Shown: one piece after another, positions 25,919-34,987 of the stretch
Layout of the letters: each line of letters begins with the position of its first letter
Numbering within the stretch: the stretch's first letter is position 1
Assembly: GCF_013004105.1 (NCBI RefSeq)
Contig: NZ_CP053085.1
Location: forward strand, 3,720,001 to 3,784,000
Source of the DNA: Gemmatimonas groenlandica
Lineage (GTDB): Bacteria > Gemmatimonadota > Gemmatimonadetes > Gemmatimonadales > Gemmatimonadaceae
Reading direction: 5' to 3'
Length of the DNA stretch: 64,000 nucleotides
The notes under the pieces: model-generated
Told to the model about the DNA's origin: nothing
What the model saw: the letters and a program-made list of their open reading frames with translations, nothing else
Databases searched by the model: none
Translations under genes and position numbers: made by a program

Positions 25919-26608
25919 TTACCTCGGTGCCGGTGCGTTGATGGCCTGTTCGTATTCGGCCTGCTGCCGACGATGCGTATCGTGCGCAAGCTGGAGGGCG
26001 GTATCCCACCCGCCGAGTCGCTTCACGATCTCAAGCCCCTGCGCGGCGAACGATACGAACGTGGGTGGGATCAGGTCGGACTTGCTGTTCGACACCGCAG
26101 CCAGCAGGATCGCTCCGGCCACGAGCGGCATGGCAACACCGGGCGGCGGCGGCACCGCCGGTACCGACGGCGGGGCAATCGTGGTGCCGCTCAGGAACAC
26201 CGCGGTGGCGACCAGTCCGATGGGTGAATCGAGCCCGGATTTTTCACCGGCTTCGAACGCGGCGCGACGTGCCGCGTCGTCGGGGCGTACAATCCACTGT
26301 TCGACCGCGGCCAGAGTGGCGTGCGCATTGGCCGACGGTGCCGTACCCCCTTCCATCTGCGTCGCGTAGCGGGCCGAAACCCAGGCCCACCAGATACTCT
26401 CGCGATTGGGGAGGATGGCCGCGATCAGCCGGATTGCAGAGACGACTTGGTCGGCGCCCACCCAGGTGGCGTAGAGCTGCTCGAGCGTGTGCTGCGGATT
26501 GAGCATCGCGAGGGCGGGCTCGTCGGGCGCAGCGCGCTCGATGAGCCATCGCATGGGCGGCGTCAGCGACGCCAGCGGGTCGGGGGCGATTGAAGCGGGC
26601 ATGTTCAC
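25919..26608 (-). CDS. T6SS-linked protein of unknown function (DUF6931-like)
   Basis: A 229-residue protein between vgrG (11-base gap) and the PAAR gene (6-base gap). The N-terminal half is helical, with ILPNRESIWWAWVSARYATQ and ARRAAFEAGEKSG segments. From memory these resemble the DUF6931 family linked to T6SS loci, not verified here. A hydrophobic stretch (GVAMPLVAGAILLAAVS) near residue 160 could be buried or membrane-associated. Position suggests an adaptor or chaperone that loads the spike or an effector. No catalytic motif is visible. Confidence 0.75.
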   Translation of the reverse strand: MNMPASIAPDPLASLTPPMRWLIERAAPDEPALAMLNPQHTLEQLYATWVGADQVVSAIRLIAAILPNRESIWWAWVSARYATQMEGGTAPSANAHATLAAVEQWIVRPDDAARRAAFEAGEKSGLDSPIGLVATAVFLSGTTIAPPSVPAVPPPPGVAMPLVAGAILLAAVSNSKSDLIPPTFVSFAAQGLEIVKRLGGWDTALQLAHDTHRRQQAEYEQAINAPAPR

Positions 26609-26619
26609 ATGGACTCCGA

Positions 26620-28782
26620 TCAGTTGATCATGGTGACGGCGCCCTTGATCATCGCCACGCCTTTTGCGTCAACCTGCACGATGGCCGCCTCGACCTTCGC
26701 CATGGCGTTGCCCTTGAGGGTGACCATGGGTCCCGTGATAGTCACGCCCTTCATATCAATCACGATCGAGCTGCCGCCGACCTTCAGCTCGATCTTCTTC
26801 ATCGCTTCCAGCGTGATCGCACCGAGACTCGCTTTGATGGTGATGTCACCCATTTGCGCGGCAGCGGAGATGTCACCCATGCTGACCTTGAGTACGGAAT
26901 TGCCATCGGTAACGGTCGTGGTATCGTCTTGCTTGATCGTGGTATCCTGCTTGCCGTCGACCTTGACGTTGTTGTCTTCCGTGATCTCGTGGATCTGATT
27001 CTGCTTCACCGTGATTTTGCGATCTTTGATCACGGTGATCGTTTCGCCGCCATTCACCGTGACGGTGTGCTCCTTCTCGACGTGCAGCGTCCGGTTGTTG
27101 TCGGCCACCGTGATGAACTGCTCACCCTTCTCGATCGTGGTTCTCTCCCAGCCTTCCTTGACCGTCTTCTCCTCGTTGTTCTTGATCTCCGTCGTTCGGT
27201 CGTGCTCGACCTTCCGGCGCTCGTCATTCTTCACGAGCGTTTCGAGATCCATCTGCGCCTGCTTGTAGATCAGCTCCGCACCCTTCGAGTCGTCGAAGCG
27301 CAGTTCGTTGTAATCGTCGGCTCCGCCTTTGAGGGTGGACTTGGTACGGATGCCGCTCGAGTTCTTCTCGCCGGGCAGCGACCATGGATGCTTGTTGGCG
27401 CTGTTGTACAGGCTTCCGGTGATGATCGGATTGTCGGGATTGCCGTCGAGGAACTCGACGATCACTTCATGCCCGATGCGCGGCAGAAACACCGTACCGA
27501 ATTGCTGGCCCGCCGACGACGTGGCCACGCGCACCCAGCAGGAGTGTTTGAGGTCGAGTTTGTGGTCTTCATCCCACTTGAAGACCACCTGCACGCGGCC
27601 CCACTCGTCGGTATAGATCTCATCGCCATCGGGACCCACGACGACCGCGGTGTGCGACCCGCCGATGTGCGGCCACGGCGTGGTGCGCGCCGGGCGATAC
27701 GGCGTGGCCGCCGGAATGGCTTCGAACTCGTTGTCGTACTCGAACTTGGCGGACTCGTTGGCGAAATAATCGCCGTTGCTGCCGCGGTGCACGACCTTTG
27801 TGATGAAGAGCGACGCATTCAAACTGGCGTTCGACAGGTTCACCACGTCCGACTTGGCACCGGGTTCGAGACCGACGTAGGTGCTGGTGCCGTGATATAC
27901 CTCGGCGGTGACCTCGGCGAGCTCCTGACGGAGCTTCGAGTACACCTTCGCGTCGTACGGCACCTTGTTCGGCGCCGCCGCCGGTGCGTGATGCGCCGCG
28001 ATCTGCTGGTCGAACAGATAGGCTGACATCGAGCTAGGCGGCGTGAAGTCGCCATTCGACGCGGTGGTGTCGTGCACGCTCTTCATGGCCAGAAACTCAC
28101 TGGCCGTGCGCAGGTGCGTCTTGGAGACGAACGGCGTGGCGTCGACCCCCAGGCCGGTCAGGCGCGACGTATCATCCGCCGCCTCGATGAACGCCAGCTT
28201 GGTGACGCCCCATGCTGGCTTGGCCGACGCGACGCTGTCGCTCCAGACCAGCTGCGCGTCGCCCCCCGTATGATCGAAGCGGAACCACACGCCTTCCTGC
28301 TCCATGAGGCGCGCGGCACAGTTCCACCGGCTCTCCCGATAGCGGAAGGTGGCCGGACGTTCGTCGACCGTGCGCGTCAGCTTCCACGCCGTGCTCACCC
28401 CCGTCATGAGGGCATTCACGATGTCACGCGCCGACTTGTTCTGAAAAATCTCGAAGCCTTCGTCGAGATCGAGCACCCATTGGGGCGGACGGATCTCGAG
28501 TTCGTACGCGACCAGGCCAACGGGTGCCTTGCCGCCGCGACGAAGGCGGCTGACCACACCGTGCACGGTGCGATCGGTGCCGTCGGGCAAACGCAACAAC
28601 AACGAGACCTTCTTGAGCAACAGCTCCTTGGCCGAGATGTCGCTGCGCGTGCTCATCGCCGTGACGGTGTAGCGGAACAGCGTGGAGAGGGACTCCTCTC
28701 CACGCCACTCGCGCAGCAACAGCACGTCCTTACCCAACGGCGTGTTCAATCGGTACGGTCGATCGGCTTGTGACCAGGCCAT
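26620..28782 (-). CDS. vgrG: T6SS spike protein VgrG (TssI)
   Basis: Trimeric puncturing spike of the T6SS tail. The 720-residue protein has the gp27-like base (about 1-370), the gp5 OB-fold (EWGRVQVVFKWD; GTVFLPRIGHEVIVEFLDGNPDNP) around 400-480, and a long triple beta-helix rich in alternating Val/Thr/Ile with charged residues (TVTVNGGETITVIKDRKITVKQNQ). It ends without an added effector domain. The downstream unknown gene and PAAR gene complete the spike module. Identification is secure. Confidence 0.97.
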   Translation of the reverse strand: MAWSQADRPYRLNTPLGKDVLLLREWRGEESLSTLFRYTVTAMSTRSDISAKELLLKKVSLLLRLPDGTDRTVHGVVSRLRRGGKAPVGLVAYELEIRPPQWVLDLDEGFEIFQNKSARDIVNALMTGVSTAWKLTRTVDERPATFRYRESRWNCAARLMEQEGVWFRFDHTGGDAQLVWSDSVASAKPAWGVTKLAFIEAADDTSRLTGLGVDATPFVSKTHLRTASEFLAMKSVHDTTASNGDFTPPSSMSAYLFDQQIAAHHAPAAAPNKVPYDAKVYSKLRQELAEVTAEVYHGTSTYVGLEPGAKSDVVNLSNASLNASLFITKVVHRGSNGDYFANESAKFEYDNEFEAIPAATPYRPARTTPWPHIGGSHTAVVVGPDGDEIYTDEWGRVQVVFKWDEDHKLDLKHSCWVRVATSSAGQQFGTVFLPRIGHEVIVEFLDGNPDNPIITGSLYNSANKHPWSLPGEKNSSGIRTKSTLKGGADDYNELRFDDSKGAELIYKQAQMDLETLVKNDERRKVEHDRTTEIKNNEEKTVKEGWERTTIEKGEQFITVADNNRTLHVEKEHTVTVNGGETITVIKDRKITVKQNQIHEITEDNNVKVDGKQDTTIKQDDTTTVTDGNSVLKVSMGDISAAAQMGDITIKASLGAITLEAMKKIELKVGGSSIVIDMKGVTITGPMVTLKGNAMAKVEAAIVQVDAKGVAMIKGAVTMIN

Positions 28783-28818
28783 CAGTACGTCCTCGGGTAT
28801 CCTCGATGAGCCGCTACG

Positions 28819-31494
28819 TCAAACCGCAGCAGCGTCGACCACGTTCTCGTACGTAAAGTCTCCGTCCTCGGCCACGCCCACGCGCAGTGCGGTCGGACGG
28901 ATGCCTTCCGCCATCGCCGCCAGCAGCATGCGCGAGATCTCGGGCAGCAGCGTGTTGCTCAGAATGTTGTCGACGTTGCGGGCGCCGCTTTCCACTTCGG
29001 TGCACCGAGCAGCCACCTGCGCGATGAGCGTTTCGTCGTGGCGCAGCTCGAGACGGTGCGTCTCGCGCAGACGACGGCCGATCTTGCCCACCTTGAGACG
29101 AACGATCTGCTTGAGGTTCTCGTCACGCACGGGATAGAACGGCACGATCACCATGCGGCCGAGGAAGGCCGGCTTGAAGACTGCGTCGAGCTCCGGCTTG
29201 AGCGCCTTCGCCATGGCATCCGGGAACGGCATCGTTTCCGGATCGGCGGTGAGCTTCATGATCGTCTCGGTGCCGGCGTTCGTGGTGAGGATGATGATCG
29301 TGTTCTTGAAGTTGATCTCACGACCTTCACCGTCATCCATCACGCCCTTGTCGAACACTTGGAAGAAGAGCTCGAGCACGTCGGGGTGCGCCTTCTCGAC
29401 TTCGTCGAGCAGCACGACGCTGTACGGACGACGACGCACGGCTTCGGTGAGCACGCCGCCTTCGCCGTAGCCCACGTATCCCGGGGGCGAGCCCTTGAGC
29501 GTCGAGACCGTGTGCGCTTCCTGGAACTCCGACATGTTGATGGTGATGATGTTGCGTTCGCCACCATACAGCAGATCGGAGAGCGCCAGCGCCGTTTCCG
29601 TCTTGCCGACGCCGCTGGGCCCGACCAGCATGAACACGCCCTTCGGCTTGTTCGGATCTTCGATGCCGGCCTTCGACGTACGCACGCGACGCGAGATGTC
29701 GAGGAGTGCATGGTCCTGGCCGATTACGCGGGCGCCGAGATGCTTCTCGAGCTCGAGCATCGTGCCGAGTTCATCGCTCATCATCTTGCCCACGGGAATA
29801 CCGGTCCAGCCGGAGATCACTTCGCCGACGATCGAGGCATCCACGAACACGCGCATGAGCGGTGTCTCGCCCTGCAGCGTCTCGAGTTCGGCGGTGAGAC
29901 CGTTCAACTCGGTGCGTAGCGTGTTGGCGGTGGACTGATCGGCATTCTCGGCCTCGGCGATGAGCGCATCGCGCACGCCAAGAATCTTCTCCACGAGCGC
30001 CTTCTCAGTGGTCCAGCGCGCTTCGAGCGCGGCGAGCGATTCCTGCACCTGCCCGCGACGCGTGGCGAGTTCCCCCAGCCGCTCCTTGTGGTCCGCACCG
30101 GCCACCTGCTCGCGATTGAGGACGCGTTCCTGCAGCGCGATGTCATCGAGCGTACGACGGGCGTCTTCGATCGGGCCCGGCGTCGCGGTCTGTCCGAGGT
30201 TGAGGCGGGCGCACGCCGTATCCAGCACGCTCACGGCCTTGTCGGGCAGCTGACGATCCGGCAGGTACCGATGCGAGAGGCGTACGGCCGCTTCCATACC
30301 GCTGTCGAGAATGCGCACCGTATGGTGCTTCTCGAGTGCAGGCACGACGGCGCGCATCATGATGCAGCACACGTCTTCGGTGGGCTCATCGACCTTCACG
30401 AGCTGGAAGCGACGCGAGAGCGCCGGATCCTTCTCGAAGAACTTCTTGTACTCGCTCCACGTGGTGGCGGCGATGGTGCGCAGCTCGCCGCGCGCGAGCG
30501 CCGGCTTGAGCAGGTTGGCCGCATCGTTCTGACCGGCCGCACCACCGGCACCGATCATGGTATGTGCTTCGTCGATGAACAGGATGATCGGCGTCGGTGA
30601 GTTCTTCACCTCTTCGATCAGCCCCTTCAGACGATTCTCGAACTCGCCCTTCACACCGGCGCCGGCCTGCAGCATGGCCAGGTCGAGCGAGCGCAGCGAC
30701 ACGTTGCGAAGCGGCGGAGGCACGTCGCCCTCGGCGATACGGCGCGCGAAACCCTCGACCACGGCGGTCTTACCGACGCCGGCTTCACCGACGAGGATCG
30801 GGTTGTTCTGCCGGCGGCGCGTGAGGATGTCGACGACCTGACGCACTTCGAAATCACGACCGAGCACGGCGTCGATCTTGCCGGCCTTCGCGTTGGCCGT
30901 GAGGTCGACGGTGTACTGGTCGAGGTTCGGTGTCCGGCCACCGGCCTTGGGCGCGCCGCTGCCGCTCGACGCGCTGGCACTCGACGCCGCGCTGTCGATC
31001 GCGCCCAGCTCGGCCGACGCTTCAGCGGACGGAGCGGTGATCGTCGCAAAATCCTTCTTGAGCACATCGGCCGGGATCTTCTCGAACTCCTTGCTGATGT
31101 CCTGCGCCATGCGAGCGAGCTCGCCGACACTGAGCAGGGCGAGCAGCGCGTGGCCCGTGCGCACGCGCGGTGCGCCGAACTCCACGGAGCCGAGCAGCCA
31201 GCCTTCGCTGAGCATGTTGACGAGGGACGGGCTCAGCGTGGGCGTCCGGGCGTTGCCGGTCTTGATGCGATCGAGTGCGCGCGCGAGGTCGTCGGCGAGG
31301 CGCGAGCGATTGATACCGAAGTGCTTCAGAATGGCGGCCAGGTCGCCGTCGTTGGCATCGAGCACTTTCACGAGGAAGTGTTCGATCTCCACGTCATAGT
31401 TCGTGCGCGACAGGCAGAGCCCCGCGGCCGCCTCGACGGCGCTACGGGTTGGAGCATTCAGCTTGGCGATCAGGCCACGCAGGTTTACGGCCAT
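28819..31494 (-). CDS. clpV: T6SS AAA+ sheath-recycling ATPase ClpV (TssH)
   Basis: Disassembles the contracted TssB/TssC sheath. It has 891 residues: a Clp N-domain at 1-150 that would bind the TssC helix, AAA1 with Walker A GEAGVGKT (about 240), a ClpB-like middle coiled coil (about 420-530), AAA2 with Walker A GPSGVGKT and sensor/arginine-finger segments, and a C-terminal D2-small domain. The segment DASIVGEVISGWTGIPVGKM is typical of ClpB/ClpV. It is assigned to ClpV and not ClpB because it sits inside the T6SS operon and has the ClpV-type N-domain start (MAVNLRGLIAKLN). Confidence 0.96.
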   Translation of the reverse strand: MAVNLRGLIAKLNAPTRSAVEAAAGLCLSRTNYDVEIEHFLVKVLDANDGDLAAILKHFGINRSRLADDLARALDRIKTGNARTPTLSPSLVNMLSEGWLLGSVEFGAPRVRTGHALLALLSVGELARMAQDISKEFEKIPADVLKKDFATITAPSAEASAELGAIDSAASSASASSGSGAPKAGGRTPNLDQYTVDLTANAKAGKIDAVLGRDFEVRQVVDILTRRRQNNPILVGEAGVGKTAVVEGFARRIAEGDVPPPLRNVSLRSLDLAMLQAGAGVKGEFENRLKGLIEEVKNSPTPIILFIDEAHTMIGAGGAAGQNDAANLLKPALARGELRTIAATTWSEYKKFFEKDPALSRRFQLVKVDEPTEDVCCIMMRAVVPALEKHHTVRILDSGMEAAVRLSHRYLPDRQLPDKAVSVLDTACARLNLGQTATPGPIEDARRTLDDIALQERVLNREQVAGADHKERLGELATRRGQVQESLAALEARWTTEKALVEKILGVRDALIAEAENADQSTANTLRTELNGLTAELETLQGETPLMRVFVDASIVGEVISGWTGIPVGKMMSDELGTMLELEKHLGARVIGQDHALLDISRRVRTSKAGIEDPNKPKGVFMLVGPSGVGKTETALALSDLLYGGERNIITINMSEFQEAHTVSTLKGSPPGYVGYGEGGVLTEAVRRRPYSVVLLDEVEKAHPDVLELFFQVFDKGVMDDGEGREINFKNTIIILTTNAGTETIMKLTADPETMPFPDAMAKALKPELDAVFKPAFLGRMVIVPFYPVRDENLKQIVRLKVGKIGRRLRETHRLELRHDETLIAQVAARCTEVESGARNVDNILSNTLLPEISRMLLAAMAEGIRPTALRVGVAEDGDFTYENVVDAAAV

Positions 31495-31561
31495 GACGAC
31501 TCCGTCAGCGAGAAAGCGGGAAGGGAAAACGGCGGCAACAGCGGCAACGGCAGCAACACAG

Positions 31562-32623
31562 TCAACACAGGATCAAGCGAACGTCGTCGGCATCCTGCAC
31601 CGGGGGCTTCGCGCGAAGCCAGGTCCCGAATCCGAGCGTTGGTGCGCCGGCCGCACCCAGCGACGACGGCGGGATTTCATCGCGCGCCAGCACGAGCTGC
31701 ACCTCGACGCCCACCTGATCGTCGGCATACAGTCGCGCGAGCTCGCGCAGGCGGTCGTGCGCGCCACCGCCGGGAAGAAACGTCTGGAATTGGGCGTACG
31801 AGAGCGGTCCGAGGCGAAGACGCACGCGGGCGAGCGGATCATAGACGGCATCACCGAGCACCGCCGACCCGAGCCGGCCATCGAGGTCGTCATCACCGAG
31901 CTCGAGCTGTCCACCATGACGCAGCGTCTGCCATTCGCCGACGAACTGTTCGACCGTGGCCGCGACCTGAAAGTGATCGCCGATCATCTGCGCGAGCCCG
32001 ACCGCGGGACGTGTGCGCAGCGCTAGCAGTCCCGCGTAATACGCCAGCGTGTCGACCGGCACCCGACTGTTCTGCTGCACACCGTGCGTGCCGATGCCAG
32101 CCAGGTCGAGCAGGTGCGAGCGTAGCCGGTCTTCGGCGCCATGCTCGGCGGCCGCGTACGGCCGATACCGTTCCCAGGCGCGATGAAACAGCGACAGCGC
32201 CCGATGGTTGAACAGGTCGAGGAAGTCGCGGAATGCGGTGTCGCGCGCGCGTGCGCGCGTGGCCGCATGCTCGGTGTACATGTGCGGCAGTACGCCCTGC
32301 GGACCGGTCAGTCCCATGAAGCGCACGGCCATCCGGGCCTGCGTGCGATTCGTGAACTCGCCGGTCATCCCCGTCATCTCATGCTCGTCGGACGCACTGG
32401 GGAGCTCGAGCTTGGCGATCTCCGACGGCGGAAAGGCGAAGGACGGCGGCACGGAGAGCCGTACGACTTCGCGTGCGGGGTCGTCCCAGCCACCGATCGC
32501 CGCGCGGTCGGGGTAGAGGCGCATGAGCAAACGCATGGCCTGCACGAAATCGTATCCGCTTCCGGACTCCTCGAGGCTGCGGGCCAGCCGACGCCGATTC
32601 CTCGCGTCCCGGGCCGTACTCAT
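31562..32623 (-). CDS. tssG: T6SS baseplate protein TssG
   Basis: Baseplate wedge subunit that joins TssF, TssK and TssE. ATG 32623 overlaps the tssF stop (ATGA) and yields 353 residues. Family signatures are the N-terminal FVQAMRLLMRLYP, RLSVPPSFAFPPSEIAKLE, the LTGPQGVLPHMYTE segment, FLDLFNHRALSLFHRAWERY, and the central QMIGDHFQVAATVEQFVGEW. A start at 32656 is open but would overlap tssF further. The order tssE-tssF-tssG matches other T6SS operons. Confidence 0.95.
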   Translation of the reverse strand: MSTARDARNRRRLARSLEESGSGYDFVQAMRLLMRLYPDRAAIGGWDDPAREVVRLSVPPSFAFPPSEIAKLELPSASDEHEMTGMTGEFTNRTQARMAVRFMGLTGPQGVLPHMYTEHAATRARARDTAFRDFLDLFNHRALSLFHRAWERYRPYAAAEHGAEDRLRSHLLDLAGIGTHGVQQNSRVPVDTLAYYAGLLALRTRPAVGLAQMIGDHFQVAATVEQFVGEWQTLRHGGQLELGDDDLDGRLGSAVLGDAVYDPLARVRLRLGPLSYAQFQTFLPGGGAHDRLRELARLYADDQVGVEVQLVLARDEIPPSSLGAAGAPTLGFGTWLRAKPPVQDADDVRLILC

Positions 32624-34482
32624 ATCAGCGTCCGTCCACCGGCGCGGGCTGGCCACTCCGTGACCGGCCGCCGGCGTTGCCGCGAACGCACCGCGACCTG
32701 CGTGAAGCTGTTCATCGACGCATACAACGCGAAGAACCGTTCCAGCACGGTGGCCATGAGGAACATGCCGCCGCCCGGGAACTGCTGTTCGTCGAATTCG
32801 AGTTCGATGCGACGACCGCGCGCGAAGGCGATCCCGTGCGGGGAATCGACGCGCGCAAACGACGGCTCACTACTGACCTTGACCAGTCCATCGATCTGTC
32901 GTTCGGCGCCGAGGTCATCGCTCATGTTGTGCAGCCGCAGCAATTCCTGCAGCGCATCGGGCGTACCGTCGACGATCGAGAGATGGTTGAGCGACAGCGA
33001 CGAGATCATGCGCCAGAGCATGGAGCTGCCGAGCGCCGGTTGCACCGACTTGGTGGGATTGACCACGCAGTTGATGCGCTGAATCGGACCAGCACCGATC
33101 AGTTCAAAATCGCCGCGGTTGTCGGCGCCGAACGGCAAGAGGCTCGGCATGTCGCCGTTGAAGCAGCTCACGCGCAGTGATGCCACATCGACGTCGGGCG
33201 CGCGCACGGTGCCACTCATGTCGCTGAACGCCAGATGGAGCTCCGTGCCACCATCGGTGCGCCACGGTGCCGGACGACGGCTCACGTGCCAGAAGACATC
33301 GTCACCAGCCCCACTGATGTTGTGCCGATGCGAGTACAGCGGCGAGATCTCGCGCGCTTCAGTGCCCTCGTGTTCCACCAGTTTCACTTCGTCGACCGAC
33401 CACACTTCGACTTCCAGTCGCTGCCGCACTTCGGCCACGACCAGATGCTCGAAGCGACGCTCCGACAGCAGAATCGGTTCGGCCGACTGCTCGAAGAGAT
33501 TTACCGCTGGCGTGGCATTGGTCCGGAACGATTTCGCCGACAGTTCGAGCTCGAGCTGCTGTCGACGATCGGCACGCTCGAATGAACTGACGAGAAAGCT
33601 CACGTCGACGCGATCGGTGGCACCGAGCGCGCGCACGGCGTCGCCGAATCCTTCGAGGTCGACAAAGTGAAATTTCTGCGGAAACGCGAACAGCTCCAGC
33701 AGCAGATTGTGTCCGCCGAAGGTGCGGTTCGGATACGGCAGCATGTTCTCGTTCTCACCGAAGCCGACCGCCTTCACCGCACTGGACTTGATCACGATGG
33801 GCGGCTGGTGCGGCCGGTCGGGATTGCGCACGACGACCTGCATCGTGTTGTTCAGCAGTAGCTCGTAGAGCGTGTCGACGACGCCGGTACCGCCGGCGAG
33901 ATGCAACCGGAGCGCCTCGATGGCGAGATCGGCCAGCTTGACGCCTTCGAACGCCCGGATTTCGAGACGAATCGCGCCGACCGCGTCGCGCGCGCTGGTG
34001 CCCGCACCGGCGCGATCGGGTGTGGTCCACTCCGCGTTCGTAATCGTGAGCGGCCAGAGCGTGGTGTCGTACACCGTGCGGAAGTTGCAGCGCACGCGAT
34101 TGACCGGCTGCGTCTGCAGCACGCTGCCGCGGGGCACGTGGTGCCCATCGGGCAGCCGACCCTGCGCCGGATCGAGCGGCATGTCGACGATGCACATGGA
34201 GGGCACCGGCCGCACGAACTGCGGGTGAAGCATCTCCAGCAGCGCCTCGGAGATCTCCGGAAAATCGTCATCGAGACGCCGGTGCACGCGGGCGGCCAGA
34301 AAAGCGAAGCCCTCGAGCAGGCGCTCAACGTGCGGATCCTCAGTCTTGCTCGTTTCGAGCTGGAGGCGGGAGGCAATCTTGGGATACCGCTTTGCGAACT
34401 CGGCTCCGAGCTTGCGGAGATAGGTGAGTTCGAACTCGTAGTAGTCCTTGAGTTCCCGCTGCTCGCGCGCGTCCTTGGCCAT
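32620..34482 (-). CDS. tssF: T6SS baseplate protein TssF
   Basis: Largest wedge component of the T6SS baseplate. The 620-residue protein carries the N-terminal signature YYEFELTYLRKLGAEFAKRYP, the following HVERLLEGFAFLAARVHRRLDDDFPE, and FVRPVPSMCIVDM, all typical of TssF. Overlaps with tssE (1 base) and tssG (4 bases) show tight translational coupling, as expected for subunits of one complex. The length matches the family (580-630). Confidence 0.96.
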   Translation of the reverse strand: MAKDAREQRELKDYYEFELTYLRKLGAEFAKRYPKIASRLQLETSKTEDPHVERLLEGFAFLAARVHRRLDDDFPEISEALLEMLHPQFVRPVPSMCIVDMPLDPAQGRLPDGHHVPRGSVLQTQPVNRVRCNFRTVYDTTLWPLTITNAEWTTPDRAGAGTSARDAVGAIRLEIRAFEGVKLADLAIEALRLHLAGGTGVVDTLYELLLNNTMQVVVRNPDRPHQPPIVIKSSAVKAVGFGENENMLPYPNRTFGGHNLLLELFAFPQKFHFVDLEGFGDAVRALGATDRVDVSFLVSSFERADRRQQLELELSAKSFRTNATPAVNLFEQSAEPILLSERRFEHLVVAEVRQRLEVEVWSVDEVKLVEHEGTEAREISPLYSHRHNISGAGDDVFWHVSRRPAPWRTDGGTELHLAFSDMSGTVRAPDVDVASLRVSCFNGDMPSLLPFGADNRGDFELIGAGPIQRINCVVNPTKSVQPALGSSMLWRMISSLSLNHLSIVDGTPDALQELLRLHNMSDDLGAERQIDGLVKVSSEPSFARVDSPHGIAFARGRRIELEFDEQQFPGGGMFLMATVLERFFALYASMNSFTQVAVRSRQRRRPVTEWPARAGGRTLI

Positions 34483-34973
34483 CAGCCGTTCTCGTCCACG
34501 GCGTACGAGCCGCTGGCAATCTCCAGCACGGTATCGAACACGATCTGTTCAGGACTCGGATCCATACGCAGCGTGGCTTCGATGGCGAAGCGCACCTGCG
34601 GGGTCCGAATCTGGTCGCTGTCGGTGAGGCGCACGGTGACGTTCATGAGACGCGGCTCGAAACGCTGCAGCGCATCCTTGATGTCATCCGTGAGCAACTT
34701 ACGCCCGGCGTTGGTGCCGACCGCCAATCCCGTCGTATCGGGAATGCCGAACTCGTGCACCGACCGACGGAGCTCCACATCGCCGGGGCCGATCTCGACG
34801 ATGCAGCGTCGCGTGTTCAACAACGCTTCCACGTCACGCTGCACGGCCTGCCGGAACCGCCGCACGGACTCCTCGCGGGACACGGCCGCGTCCCCGCTCG
34901 CCCGAGGATCCTCGTCGGTGAGACGGTCGAGCAACGAGGGTTGAACGGCGCGATCGAGTTCGGTGCGTGCCAT
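34482..34973 (-). CDS. tssE: T6SS baseplate gp25-like protein TssE
   Basis: Phage T4 gp25 homologue that starts sheath assembly. From ATG 34973 it has 163 residues. Recognisable parts are SLLDRLTDEDP at the N-terminus, VEALLNTRR, and EFGIPDTTGL followed by the beta-strand core ending in LEIASGSYAV. The glutamate of the gp25 EPR motif appears as RFEPRLMNVTV. The frame is open further upstream into tssA sequence but ATG 34973 gives the family's usual length. It overlaps tssF by one base. Confidence 0.93.
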   Translation of the reverse strand: MARTELDRAVQPSLLDRLTDEDPRASGDAAVSREESVRRFRQAVQRDVEALLNTRRCIVEIGPGDVELRRSVHEFGIPDTTGLAVGTNAGRKLLTDDIKDALQRFEPRLMNVTVRLTDSDQIRTPQVRFAIEATLRMDPSPEQIVFDTVLEIASGSYAVDENG

Positions 34974-34987
34974 GCCGGGTGCGGTCC

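Noticed and set aside
26590-28026. Long rightward frame opposite vgrG
   Set aside because: His/Arg/Asp-rich shadow of vgrG on the antisense strand, without a ribosome site or domain. Expected in high-GC coding DNA.
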